Below, one piece after another: positions 32,756 to 40,726 of a DNA stretch of 64,000 nucleotides. The stretch is taken from NCBI RefSeq assembly GCF_900103585.1, contig NZ_FNHV01000004.1, positions 248,001 to 312,000 on the forward strand, in the 5' to 3' direction. The stretch is from Streptomyces sp. cf386 (GTDB taxonomy: Bacteria; Actinomycetota; Actinomycetes; Streptomycetales; Streptomycetaceae). The notes below the pieces were generated by a model. The model was given only the letters and a program-made list of their open reading frames with translations, did not search any database and had not been told where the DNA came from. Both the position numbers and the translations under genes were made by a program. Every line of letters begins with the position of its first letter. Position 1 is the first letter of the stretch.

Positions 32756-33268
32756 TTACTTCTCCTGCGACTTGAGCTCGGGGCGGCCGGGCTGCTCGCC
32801 GCCGCGCTCCTTGATGTAGGTCTCGGTGGGGACCATGACCTTGCGGCGGAACACGCAGACCAGCGTGCCGTCCTGCTTGTAGCCCTTGGTCTCGACGTAG
32901 ACGATGCCGCGGTCGTTCTTCGACTTGGACGGCCACTTGTCGAGCACCGTCGTCTGGCCGTAGATCGTGTCGCCGTGGAAGGTCGGCGCCACGTGCTTGA
33001 GCGACTCGATCTCCAGGTTGGCGATCGCCTTGCCGGAGATGTCCGGCACGGACATGCCGAGGAGCAGCGAGTAGATGTAGTTCCCAACCACCACGTTCTT
33101 GCCGAAGTCCGTTGTCTTCTCGGCGTAGTTGGTGTCCATGTGGAGCGGGTGGTGGTTCATGGTGAGGAGACAGAACAGGTGGTCGTCGTACTCCGTGACC
33201 GTCTTGCCCGGCCAGTGCTTGTACGTCGCCCCGACCTCGAACTCCTCGTAGGTGCGTCCGAACTGCAT
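32756..33268 (-). CDS. MaoC-like dehydratase, probably mesaconyl-CoA hydratase
   Basis: Hot-dog-fold hydratase of 170 residues. N-terminal MQFGRTYEEFEVGATYKHWPG and the hydratase motif around DDHLFCLLTMNHHPLHMD (conserved Asp and His) are visible, then the second strand set LEIESLKHVAPTFHGDTIY. It would hydrate mesaconyl-CoA to beta-methylmalyl-CoA. ATG 33268 follows the lyase stop by 5 bases, with GGAGG inside the lyase gene. The substrate assignment rests on the operon. Confidence 0.92.
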   Translation of the reverse strand: MQFGRTYEEFEVGATYKHWPGKTVTEYDDHLFCLLTMNHHPLHMDTNYAEKTTDFGKNVVVGNYIYSLLLGMSVPDISGKAIANLEIESLKHVAPTFHGDTIYGQTTVLDKWPSKSKNDRGIVYVETKGYKQDGTLVCVFRRKVMVPTETYIKERGGEQPGRPELKSQEK

Positions 33269-33273
33269 CGCGC

Positions 33274-34233
33274 TCAGGCCTCCGGGATCTCGAACTTGCT
33301 CGTGCGCTGCATGCCGGCGGCGCGGCCCTTGCCGGAGATGACCAGGGCCATCTTGCGGCTGGCCTCGTCGATCATCTCGTCGCCGAGCATCGCCGAGCCC
33401 TTCTTGCCGCCCGCCTCGGACGTGTAGTAGTCGTACGCGTCCAGGATCAGCTCGGCGTGGTCGTAGTCCTCCTGGGACGGCGAGAAGATCTCGTTGGACG
33501 CCTCGACCTGGCCCGGGTGCAGCACCCACTTGCCGTCGAAACCGAGGGCCGCGGCACGCTGGGCGACCTCGCGGTAGCCGTCGATGTTGCGGATCTGCAG
33601 GTAGGGACCGTCGATCGCCTGGAGGTTGTTGGCACGGGCGGCCATCAGGATCTTCATCAAGATGTAGTGGTAGGCGTCCGCCGGGTAGCCGGGCGGCTGC
33701 TCGCCCACGACCAGCGACTTCATGTTGATGGACGCCATGAAGTCGGCCGGGCCGAAGATGATCGTCTCGACGCGCTGGGACGCCGTCGCGATCTCGTTGA
33801 CGTTGTTCAGGCCCTGGGCGTTCTCGATCTGCGCCTCGATGCCGATCTTGCCGACCTCGAAGCCCATCGTCTTCTCGATCTGGGTGAGGAGGAGGTCCAG
33901 CGCGACGACCTGCTGGGCCGTCTGCACCTTCGGCAGCATGATGCAGTCGAGGTTCTGGCCGGCGCCCTCGACGACCGTGACGACGTCGCGGTACGTCCAC
34001 TCGGTCGTCCAGTCGTTGACGCGCACGACCCGTGTCTTGCCCGTCCAGTCACCCTCGTTGAGGAACTTGACGATGGTGTGCCGCGCCTCCGGCTTGGCGA
34101 GCGGGGCGCACGCGTCCTCCAGGTCGAGGAAGACCTGGTCCGCCGGGAGGCCCTGAGCCTTCTCCAGGAAGCGCGGGTTCGAGCCCGGCACTGCCAGGCA
34201 GGAGCGCCGCGGGCGGAGACGGTTGACGGTCAT
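33274..34233 (-). CDS. CitE-like lyase, probably L-malyl-CoA/beta-methylmalyl-CoA lyase
   Basis: Magnesium-dependent C-C lyase of 319 residues (HpcH/HpaI-CitE family). SCLAVPGSNPRFLEKA at the start, LDLEDACAP, LMLPKVQ-like CIMLPKVQTAQQV, and the metal site in IEAQIENAQGLNN with GPADFMAS are seen. It would split beta-methylmalyl-CoA into glyoxylate and propionyl-CoA, the carbon-yielding step of the ethylmalonyl-CoA pathway. Its ATG overlaps the stop of the mutase gene by 4 bases. A plain citrate-lyase-like activity is less likely in this setting. Confidence 0.93.
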   Translation of the reverse strand: MTVNRLRPRRSCLAVPGSNPRFLEKAQGLPADQVFLDLEDACAPLAKPEARHTIVKFLNEGDWTGKTRVVRVNDWTTEWTYRDVVTVVEGAGQNLDCIMLPKVQTAQQVVALDLLLTQIEKTMGFEVGKIGIEAQIENAQGLNNVNEIATASQRVETIIFGPADFMASINMKSLVVGEQPPGYPADAYHYILMKILMAARANNLQAIDGPYLQIRNIDGYREVAQRAAALGFDGKWVLHPGQVEASNEIFSPSQEDYDHAELILDAYDYYTSEAGGKKGSAMLGDEMIDEASRKMALVISGKGRAAGMQRTSKFEIPEA

Positions 34234-36278
34234 GCGGGGACCTCCAGGGGGTCGAGCTTGTTCGCTTTCCGGATCTCGTCGACGATGCGGCCGATGATTC
34301 CGGTGATGTCGAAGTCCTTCGGGGTGAAGACGGCGGCCACTCCGGCGGCCCGGAGCTGCTCGGCGTCACCATTCGGGATGATGCCACCGGCGATCACGGG
34401 TATATCTGTGGCACCGGCCACACGGAGCCGTTCCAGGACGTCCGGCACCAGCTGGGCGTGCGAGCCGGAGAGGATCGACAGGCCGACCGCGTGCACGTCC
34501 TCCGCGAGGGCCGCGTCCACGATCTGCTCGGGCGTCAGCCGGATGCCCTGGTAGACCACCTCGAAGCCGGCGTCACGCGCGCGCACGGCGATCTGCTCGG
34601 CGCCGTTGGAGTGCCCGTCCAGGCCCGGCTTGCCCACCAGGAAGCGCAGCTTGCCGACGCCCATGTCCTGAGCCGTGCGGTCGACCTTGCGGCGGACCTC
34701 GCTCAGGGCCGAGCCCTCCTCGGCGGGGATGGCCACCGGGGCCGACGAGACCCCGGTCGGCGCCCGGAACTCCCCGAACACCTCGCGCAGGGCCCCGGCC
34801 CACTCGCCGGTCGTGACGCCGGCGCGGGCGCACTCCAGGGTGGCCTCCATGAGGTTGGCGGTGCCCTTGGCGGCCTCCTTCAGCCTCTCCAGCGCCTTGC
34901 AGGGGCGCGGGTGGTTGAAGGGCGGCTGGTAGCGGGTGTCGCGCCAGTTCTGCAGCCCCGCGATGACCCGGGCCTCGACCGCCGGGTCCACCGTCTGGAT
35001 CGCGGTGTCCAGGTCGGCCGTCAGCGGGTTCGGTTCGGTCGTCTCGAAGATGTTGACGCCGATGATCTTCTCCCGGCCGGACTCGATACGAGCCCTGCGC
35101 TCGGCGTGCGAGGAGACGAGCTGCGACTTGAGGTAGCCCGACTCGACGGCGGCCATCGCGCCGCCCATTTCCTGGATCCGGTCGATCTCGGCGAGCGACT
35201 CCTCGACGAGCTTCGCGACCTTCGTCTCGATGACGTGCGAGCCCTCGAAGATGTCCTCGTACTCCAGCAGGTCGCTCTCGTGCGCCAGGACCTGTTGGAT
35301 GCGCAGCGACCACTGCTGGTCCCAGGGCCGGGGCAGGCCCAGTGCCTCGTTCCAGGCGGGCAGCTGCACGGCACGCGCGCGTGCGTCCTTCGAGAGGGTC
35401 ACGGCCAGCATTTCGAGGACGATCCGCTGGACGTTGTTCTCCGGCTGCGCCTCGGTCAGACCGAGGGAGTTGACCTGGACGCCGTACCGGAAGCGGCGCT
35501 GCTTGGGGTTCTCGATGCCGTACCGCTCGCGCGTGACCTTGTCCCAGATCCGCCCGAACGCCCGCATCTTGCACATCTCCTCGATGAAGCGGACGCCCGC
35601 GTTCACGAAGAAGGAGATACGGGCCACGACGTCCCCGAACTTCTCGGCGGGGACCTGCCCTGAATCGCGTACGGCATCGAGAACCGCGATCGCGGTGGAC
35701 ATCGCGTACGCGATCTCCTGGACCGGCGTGGCGCCCGCCTCCTGCAGGTGGTAGCTGCAGATGTTGATCGGGTTCCACTTCGGGATGTGGGAGACCGTGT
35801 ACGCGATCATGTCCGTCGTCAGCCGGAGTGAGGGCCCCGGCGGGAAGACATGGGTTCCCCGCGACAGGTATTCCTTGACGATGTCGTTCTGGGTCGTGCC
35901 CTGCAGCTTGGTGATGTCGGCGCCCTGCTCCTCGGCGACGACCTGGTAGAGCGCCAGCAGCCACATGGCGGTGGCGTTGATCGTCATCGAGGTGTTCATC
36001 TGCTCCAGGGGGATGTCCTGGAACAGCCGGCGCATGTCACCGAGGTGCGCCACCGGCACGCCGACCCGGCCGACCTCGCCGCGGGCGAGGATGTGGTCGG
36101 AGTCGTAGCCGGTCTGGGTCGGCAGGTCGAACGCGACCGACAGACCGGTCTGGCCCTTGGCGAGGTTGCGCCGGTACAGCTCGTTGGACGCCTCGGCCGT
36201 GGAGTGACCGGCGTACGTGCGCATGAGCCACGGCCGGTCCTTCTCCCGCTTGCCTTCGGCGGGCTGACGCTCAGTCAT
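34230..36278 (-). CDS. meaA: Coenzyme B12-dependent ethylmalonyl-CoA mutase (MeaA type)
   Basis: Radical mutase of 682 residues converting (2R)-ethylmalonyl-CoA to methylsuccinyl-CoA. The catalytic barrel begins RPWLMRTYAGHSTAEASNEL and has LSVAFDLPTQTGYDSDH and the substrate region GTTQNDIVKEYLSRG. The C-terminal cobalamin domain carries DGHSNGAEQIAVRARDAGF (base-off D-x-H-x-x-G) and VGLSILSGSHAQLV. The length and motif set match MeaA/Ecm and not the two-subunit methylmalonyl-CoA mutase. It sits 17 bases after ccr, which makes its substrate, and overlaps the next gene by 4 bases. Confidence 0.95.
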   Translation of the reverse strand: MTERQPAEGKREKDRPWLMRTYAGHSTAEASNELYRRNLAKGQTGLSVAFDLPTQTGYDSDHILARGEVGRVGVPVAHLGDMRRLFQDIPLEQMNTSMTINATAMWLLALYQVVAEEQGADITKLQGTTQNDIVKEYLSRGTHVFPPGPSLRLTTDMIAYTVSHIPKWNPINICSYHLQEAGATPVQEIAYAMSTAIAVLDAVRDSGQVPAEKFGDVVARISFFVNAGVRFIEEMCKMRAFGRIWDKVTRERYGIENPKQRRFRYGVQVNSLGLTEAQPENNVQRIVLEMLAVTLSKDARARAVQLPAWNEALGLPRPWDQQWSLRIQQVLAHESDLLEYEDIFEGSHVIETKVAKLVEESLAEIDRIQEMGGAMAAVESGYLKSQLVSSHAERRARIESGREKIIGVNIFETTEPNPLTADLDTAIQTVDPAVEARVIAGLQNWRDTRYQPPFNHPRPCKALERLKEAAKGTANLMEATLECARAGVTTGEWAGALREVFGEFRAPTGVSSAPVAIPAEEGSALSEVRRKVDRTAQDMGVGKLRFLVGKPGLDGHSNGAEQIAVRARDAGFEVVYQGIRLTPEQIVDAALAEDVHAVGLSILSGSHAQLVPDVLERLRVAGATDIPVIAGGIIPNGDAEQLRAAGVAAVFTPKDFDITGIIGRIVDEIRKANKLDPLEVPA

Positions 36279-36295
36279 CTATGACCCCGGGTGTC

Positions 36296-37639
36296 TCAGA
36301 TGTTGCGGAAGCGGTTGATGGCGTCGATGTGCTTGGCGCGCATCTCCTCGTCGCGCACGCCGAGGCCCTCCTCGGGGGCCAGGCAGAGCACGCCGACCTT
36401 GCCCTGGTGGAGGTTGCGGTGCACGTCGAACGCGGCCTGGCCGGTCTCCTCCAGGGAGTAGACCTTCGACAGGGTGGGGTGGATCTTGCCCTTCGCGATG
36501 AGCCGGTTGGCCTCCCAGGCCTCGCGGTAGTTGGCGAAGTGCGAGCCGATGATCCGCTTCAGCGACATCCACAGGTAGCGGTTGTCGTACTCGTGGTTGT
36601 AGCCCGAGGTGGAGGCGCAGGTGACGATGGTGCCGCCCTTGCGCGTGACGTAGACGGAGGCACCGAAGGTCTCGCGGCCGGGGTGCTCGAAGACGATGTC
36701 GACGTCCTCGCCGCCGGTGAGCTCGCGGATGCGCTTGCCGAAGCGCTTCCACTCGCGCGGGTCCTGCTCGTGCTCGTTCTTCCAGAACTTGTAGCCCTCG
36801 GCGTTGCGGTCGATGACCGCCTCGGCACCCATCGCCCGGCAGATGTCGGCCTTCTGGGGGCTGGAGACGACACAGATCGGGTTGGCGCCACCGGCCAGCG
36901 CGAACTGCGTGGCGTAGGAGCCGAGTCCGCCGGACGCACCCCAGATGAGGACGTTGTCGCCCTGCTTCATGCCGGCGCCGTTGCGGGAGACCAGCTGGCG
37001 GTAGGCGGTGGAGTTGACCAGACCCGGGGAGGCGGCCTCCTCCCAGGACAGGTGGTCCGGCTTCGGCATCAGCTGGTTGGACTTCACCAGCGCGATCTCC
37101 GCCAGGCCGCCGAAGTTGGTCTCGAAGCCCCAGATGCGCTGCTCGGGGTCGAGCATCGTGTCGTTGTGGCCGTCCGAGGACTCCAGCTCGACCGACAGAC
37201 AGTGCGCGACGACCTCGTCGCCCGGCTTCCAGGAGTTCACGCCCGGGCCGGTGCGCAGGACGACGCCCGCGAGGTCGGAGCCGATGATGTGGTACGGCAG
37301 GTCGTGGCGCTTGGCCAGCTCGCTGGTGCGGCCGTAGCGCTCCAGGAACCCGAAGGTGGACAGCGGCTCGAAGATCGACGTCCACACCGAGTTGTAGTTG
37401 ACGGAGGAGGCCATGACGGCCACCAGGGCCTCGCCCGGGCCGAGCTCGGGCAGCGGCACGTCGTCGAGGTGGATCGACTTGCGCGGGTCCTTGTCGCGGG
37501 TTTCCAGGCCCGCGAACATCTCCGTCTCGTCCTTGTGCACGGTGATCGCGCGGTACGACTCGGGGAGCTGCAGGGCGGCGAAGTCGTCCGGCGTCGAGTC
37601 CGGCGACTGGATCGCGTCCAGGATGTCCTTCACGGTCAC
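36296..37639 (-). CDS. ccr: Crotonyl-CoA carboxylase/reductase
   Basis: Medium-chain reductase of 447 residues that reductively carboxylates crotonyl-CoA to ethylmalonyl-CoA with NADPH and CO2. It is the entry step of the ethylmalonyl-CoA pathway and a source of polyketide extender units. Start GTG 37639 (VTVKDILDAIQ) has GGAGG 7-8 bases upstream and gives the standard length; the frame is open to 37900, but that lies in the leader. Nucleotide binding is LIWGASGGLGSYATQFAL; VFEHPGRETFGASVYV and YLWMSLKRIIGSHFANYRE are typical of Ccr. It is the first gene of an operon of five, read from the promoter at 37872-37900. Confidence 0.97.
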   Translation of the reverse strand: MTVKDILDAIQSPDSTPDDFAALQLPESYRAITVHKDETEMFAGLETRDKDPRKSIHLDDVPLPELGPGEALVAVMASSVNYNSVWTSIFEPLSTFGFLERYGRTSELAKRHDLPYHIIGSDLAGVVLRTGPGVNSWKPGDEVVAHCLSVELESSDGHNDTMLDPEQRIWGFETNFGGLAEIALVKSNQLMPKPDHLSWEEAASPGLVNSTAYRQLVSRNGAGMKQGDNVLIWGASGGLGSYATQFALAGGANPICVVSSPQKADICRAMGAEAVIDRNAEGYKFWKNEHEQDPREWKRFGKRIRELTGGEDVDIVFEHPGRETFGASVYVTRKGGTIVTCASTSGYNHEYDNRYLWMSLKRIIGSHFANYREAWEANRLIAKGKIHPTLSKVYSLEETGQAAFDVHRNLHQGKVGVLCLAPEEGLGVRDEEMRAKHIDAINRFRNI

Positions 37640-38057
37640 GGTGTTGCCTCCGGCGATACGCACCCTGAGGGAGGGGTGCTGAGGGTTACGTCGGTGCTGC
37701 TGAGGGTTTTTGGGGTTGCCGTCGGTTCGGCGATCTGTGCTGTTCGGCAGCGCTTTGTGGCGCGGGAGGTTGCCTGTGACGCAGGCGCCCGGGCGCGCAG
37801 GCCCCGGGAGGAGCTTGCGGGGACAGCCGGCGTACGAAAGGTCTCTGCACGCCGGCCGCCCGGACTCTTTCAACGTATGACACCGCGTGTCACCTGGCAA
37901 GGCACTGAGTGCCAGAACCTGCTCTCAGATGAAATCTTTACGTAACAAATGAGCGATGATCGATCAAAGTTACCTGTGAGTAGGTGCTAATCGGGCTCTA
38001 TCGGTCACCAGCCGGCCATCGAGAAGTCATGCGGTCGCCATGGAGCCATTCGATCGC
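37640..38057. other. Leader and control region of the ccr operon
   Basis: About 420 bases without a gene. Reading toward ccr it holds TGATCGATCA (37957-37966), TTACGTAA (37938-37945), GGCACTGAGTGCC (37901-37913), the promoter with its own palindrome (37872-37900), and then an untranslated leader of about 225 bases. In the leader, TGCTGAGGGTT (plus-strand reading) is repeated at 37677 and 37698, 21 bases apart, and several GC-rich inverted repeats occur. The leader is long for a Streptomyces gene, so control after transcription starts is possible. The 90 bases nearest the CdaR-type gene's end hold nothing I recognise. Confidence 0.55.
37872..37900 (-). promoter_or_regulatory. ccr promoter with operator-like palindrome
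   Basis: On the minus strand, TTGCCA (37895-37900) and TACGTT (37872-37877) are separated by 17 bases. The spacer contains the perfect 6-3-6 palindrome TGACAC-N3-GTGTCA (37878-37892), which abuts the -10 hexamer. A repressor bound there would directly block the polymerase. Another perfect dyad, GGCACT-N-AGTGCC, lies immediately upstream of the -35. Confidence 0.6.
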
Positions 38058-39194
38058 CTAGAGGGCATCGGCCAGACATGCCAGGTACATGGCCATCGCG
38101 GTACGCGGCTCCCGCACCTCGCGCCCGCTCAGCTCCTCGATCTTCGTCAGCCGATAGAGCAGGGTGTTGCGATGGACGGCGAGGCGCTCCGCGGTCCGGA
38201 CGAGCTGGAATCCGCCCTCCGCCCAGGCGATCAGCGTCTCCCGCAGCACGGGCCAGTCCTCCCGCTCACGCAGTCCCGACAGGACGGCGGCCGCGTACCG
38301 GGCGCGTTCCTGCCGCACGGCCGAGGCCACCAGCTGGGGCACGCGCAGGTCGGCCACGGCGAAGACGCGACCGTCCGGCTCCAGCCGGGGCCCGGCACGC
38401 AGTGCCAGCGCCGCGTCCCGGTACGAGTCGTGCAGCCCCGCGACACCCCGGCCCGGTTCGCCGATCCCCGCCCGCGCCTCGGCTCCGTGCCGCTCCCCGA
38501 GGCGCTCGACCAGCGCGGAGCACCGCTCGACGAGCCGCGCCGGGCCGCCGGTCGAGGCGTGCAGGACGGCGTACCGCCCGGCGGCGAGCTCCCCGGTCAC
38601 GTCCTGAGCGGAGCCGAACACCTCCCGTACCGTCCGCAGCAGCGACATCCGCGACACCCCGCCCGCCCGCACGTCCAGCACCACCGCGGTGCGCGGCAAC
38701 CTCGGATCGGCCCCCAGCTCGGCCATCCGTGCCTCGACCGTCTCGGCGTCGACGACCTCGGGGTCGTACAGCGCGATGTCCCGTACGCAGTCGTCGACCG
38801 CCCGCTCGTGCAGCAGCCGGGAGCGCAGCAGGGCCGCCTCCTCCAGGAGGATCTCGGTCTGCCGCTGGACGACCAGCCCGAAGCGCCGTACCTCGTCCGG
38901 GTCGCCGGTGAGGCAGACGGTGCCCACGGCTTCCGCGCCGACCGTGATCGGCAGGCTCATCCCCGACAGCACCCCGCGCATCCGCCGCGCCTGCTCGGCG
39001 GTGTGCGTGGCGGGGCGCCGGTCGCGCAGCACCTCGTACGACGCCTCGTGGACCGTGCCCAGGCGGTCGGTGTCCCCGCAGCCGATGACGACCGCCTCGC
39101 GATCCGTGATCAGCACGTTGAAGCCGGTGATGCGCCCGATGTCGCAGGCGATCTCCTGGGCGAGCTCGGGGGTGAGGACGTAGCCGGCTGCCAT
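38058..39194 (-). CDS. CdaR/PucR-type transcriptional regulator
   Basis: Regulator of 378 residues. The N-terminal 130 residues (LTPELAQEIACDIGRITGFNVLITDREA...) form a sugar-diacid-recognition domain as in CdaR, which senses glycerate or glucarate in E. coli. The C-terminus has the PucR-type helix-turn-helix GGFQLVRTAERLAVHRNTLLYRLTKIEEL. It is divergent from a transporter and an FAD oxidoreductase and probably controls them. A dyad ATCGT-N9-ACGAT (39236-39254) in the 164-base gap is a candidate site. The effector is not visible in the sequence. Confidence 0.92.
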   Translation of the reverse strand: MAAGYVLTPELAQEIACDIGRITGFNVLITDREAVVIGCGDTDRLGTVHEASYEVLRDRRPATHTAEQARRMRGVLSGMSLPITVGAEAVGTVCLTGDPDEVRRFGLVVQRQTEILLEEAALLRSRLLHERAVDDCVRDIALYDPEVVDAETVEARMAELGADPRLPRTAVVLDVRAGGVSRMSLLRTVREVFGSAQDVTGELAAGRYAVLHASTGGPARLVERCSALVERLGERHGAEARAGIGEPGRGVAGLHDSYRDAALALRAGPRLEPDGRVFAVADLRVPQLVASAVRQERARYAAAVLSGLREREDWPVLRETLIAWAEGGFQLVRTAERLAVHRNTLLYRLTKIEELSGREVREPRTAMAMYLACLADAL

Positions 39195-39358
39195 GTACGG
39201 AAGGTACAGGCGCCGACCGTGAACTCGGGAGGCTGATCGTGCACTTCGTACGATGACGCCGGCCGCCGGGATCCATACCTTCTTCCGTCAACGGGCGGCC
39301 CGCACCCTCCCCACCCCAGCTTCACTGTCCCCCTCCCCAGGATCCCCAGGAGACGGTC

Positions 39359-40726
39359 ATGCCCGCATCACTGGAGAAGTCCCGGCCCACCAGAACCCAT
39401 TGGCTGATCACCCTGTACGCGGGTGGCGGCGAGTTCTGCGACGGCTACATCCTCAGCATCATCGGCGTCGCGCTGCCGCTCATCACCAGCGACTTCGACC
39501 TCGGCTCCACCATGTCGGGCCTCGTCGGCTCGGCCACGCTGATCGGCATGTTCGTCGGCGGGCTCGTCTTCGGGTACGTCACCGACCGGGTCGGCCGCCA
39601 GAAGGTCTACCTCTTCGACATCGCCGCCTTCATCGCGCTGTCCGTGGCGCAGTACTTCGCGCCCGACGCCTGGACACTGACCCTGCTGCGGTTCGCGATG
39701 GGCATCGCCATCGGCGCCGACTTCGCCATCGCCGGCACCATCGCCTCCGAGTTCGCGCCGCGCACGTCGCGGGGTCCGCTGCTGGTCGTCATGGTCACCA
39801 TGTGGTCGGTGGGCGCGGCGACCGCGTACGTCGTCGGCTATCTGATGCTGCGCTCCGGCCTGGACGACTGGCGCTGGATGCTGGCGAGCAGCGCGATACC
39901 GGCCGCGCTGATCCTGCTGCTGCGCTTCGGCACGCCCGAGTCGCCGCGCTGGCTGATGAGCAAGGGGCGGACGGCGGAGGCCCGCCAGGTGGTGCGCCAA
40001 ATGCTCGGCCCCGACGCAGACTTGGCCGACCTGGAGGCCGAGACCACGACCCGCAGCCGCTACACCGACATCTTCCAGGGTGTCTACCTGCGCCGCACGA
40101 TCTTCGTCGGCACCTTCTGGGCCTGCCAGTTGCTGCCCATCTACGCCATCACGACGTACGAGCCGACGATCCTGACCTCGCTCGGACTCGACCACGGCGA
40201 CAGCGCCTACCTCGGCTCGGTGGCGCTGCAGATCTTCTACATCCTCGGCTCCCTCTCCGGGATCCTGTTCATCAACAAGGGCCGCAGACCACTGCTGTTG
40301 TGGAGCTTCGCCCTGTCCGCCGTGCCCCTGCTGGTGCTGTCCGCACTCGCCGATCCGGGGCCGGCGGCCGTCATCACCCTGTTCGCGGTGTTCGGCCTCG
40401 CGTCCTTCTCCAGCCAGTGCCTCCAGGCGGTCTACCCGTCCGAACTGTTCCCGACAGGTGTGCGCGCCACCGCCAACGGCTTCGCCACCGGCGCCAGCCG
40501 CATCGGCGCCGCCATCGGCACCTGGGGCGCCCCGGTGGTCCTCGGCCACAGCACCCGGCTCGCCATGTTCCTCGGCGCGCTGATCTGCGGGCTCGGCTGG
40601 CTGGTGTCGTACCGGCTCGCCCCCGAGACCAGCGGCAAGAGCCTCGCGGAGTCGAGCGGTGACGGGAGCGCCGCGTCTGCCGACCTGCCCACTGTTGAGG
40701 AGCCTTCTGTTAAGGAGCCTTCGTGA
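39359..40726 (+). CDS. MFS transporter (metabolite:H+ symporter type)
   Basis: Twelve-helix uptake carrier of 455 residues, related to sugar-porter and aromatic-acid/H+ symporter groups. YAGGGEFCDGYILSIIG at helix 1, the loop motif GYVTDRVGRQKVYLFD between helices 2 and 3, and FGTPESPRWLMSKGR near the middle are seen. GGAG lies 7 bases before the ATG. It overlaps the downstream oxidoreductase by 4 bases, so it probably imports that enzyme's substrate, a small organic acid or amino acid. The divergent CdaR-type regulator is the likely controller. Confidence 0.92.
   Translation: MPASLEKSRPTRTHWLITLYAGGGEFCDGYILSIIGVALPLITSDFDLGSTMSGLVGSATLIGMFVGGLVFGYVTDRVGRQKVYLFDIAAFIALSVAQYFAPDAWTLTLLRFAMGIAIGADFAIAGTIASEFAPRTSRGPLLVVMVTMWSVGAATAYVVGYLMLRSGLDDWRWMLASSAIPAALILLLRFGTPESPRWLMSKGRTAEARQVVRQMLGPDADLADLEAETTTRSRYTDIFQGVYLRRTIFVGTFWACQLLPIYAITTYEPTILTSLGLDHGDSAYLGSVALQIFYILGSLSGILFINKGRRPLLLWSFALSAVPLLVLSALADPGPAAVITLFAVFGLASFSSQCLQAVYPSELFPTGVRATANGFATGASRIGAAIGTWGAPVVLGHSTRLAMFLGALICGLGWLVSYRLAPETSGKSLAESSGDGSAASADLPTVEEPSVKEPS

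Noticed and set aside
39236..39254. Dyad ATCGT-N9-ACGAT as a firm CdaR operator
   Set aside because: Arms are only five bases and the spacing is loose, so it is mentioned with the regulator and not listed separately.
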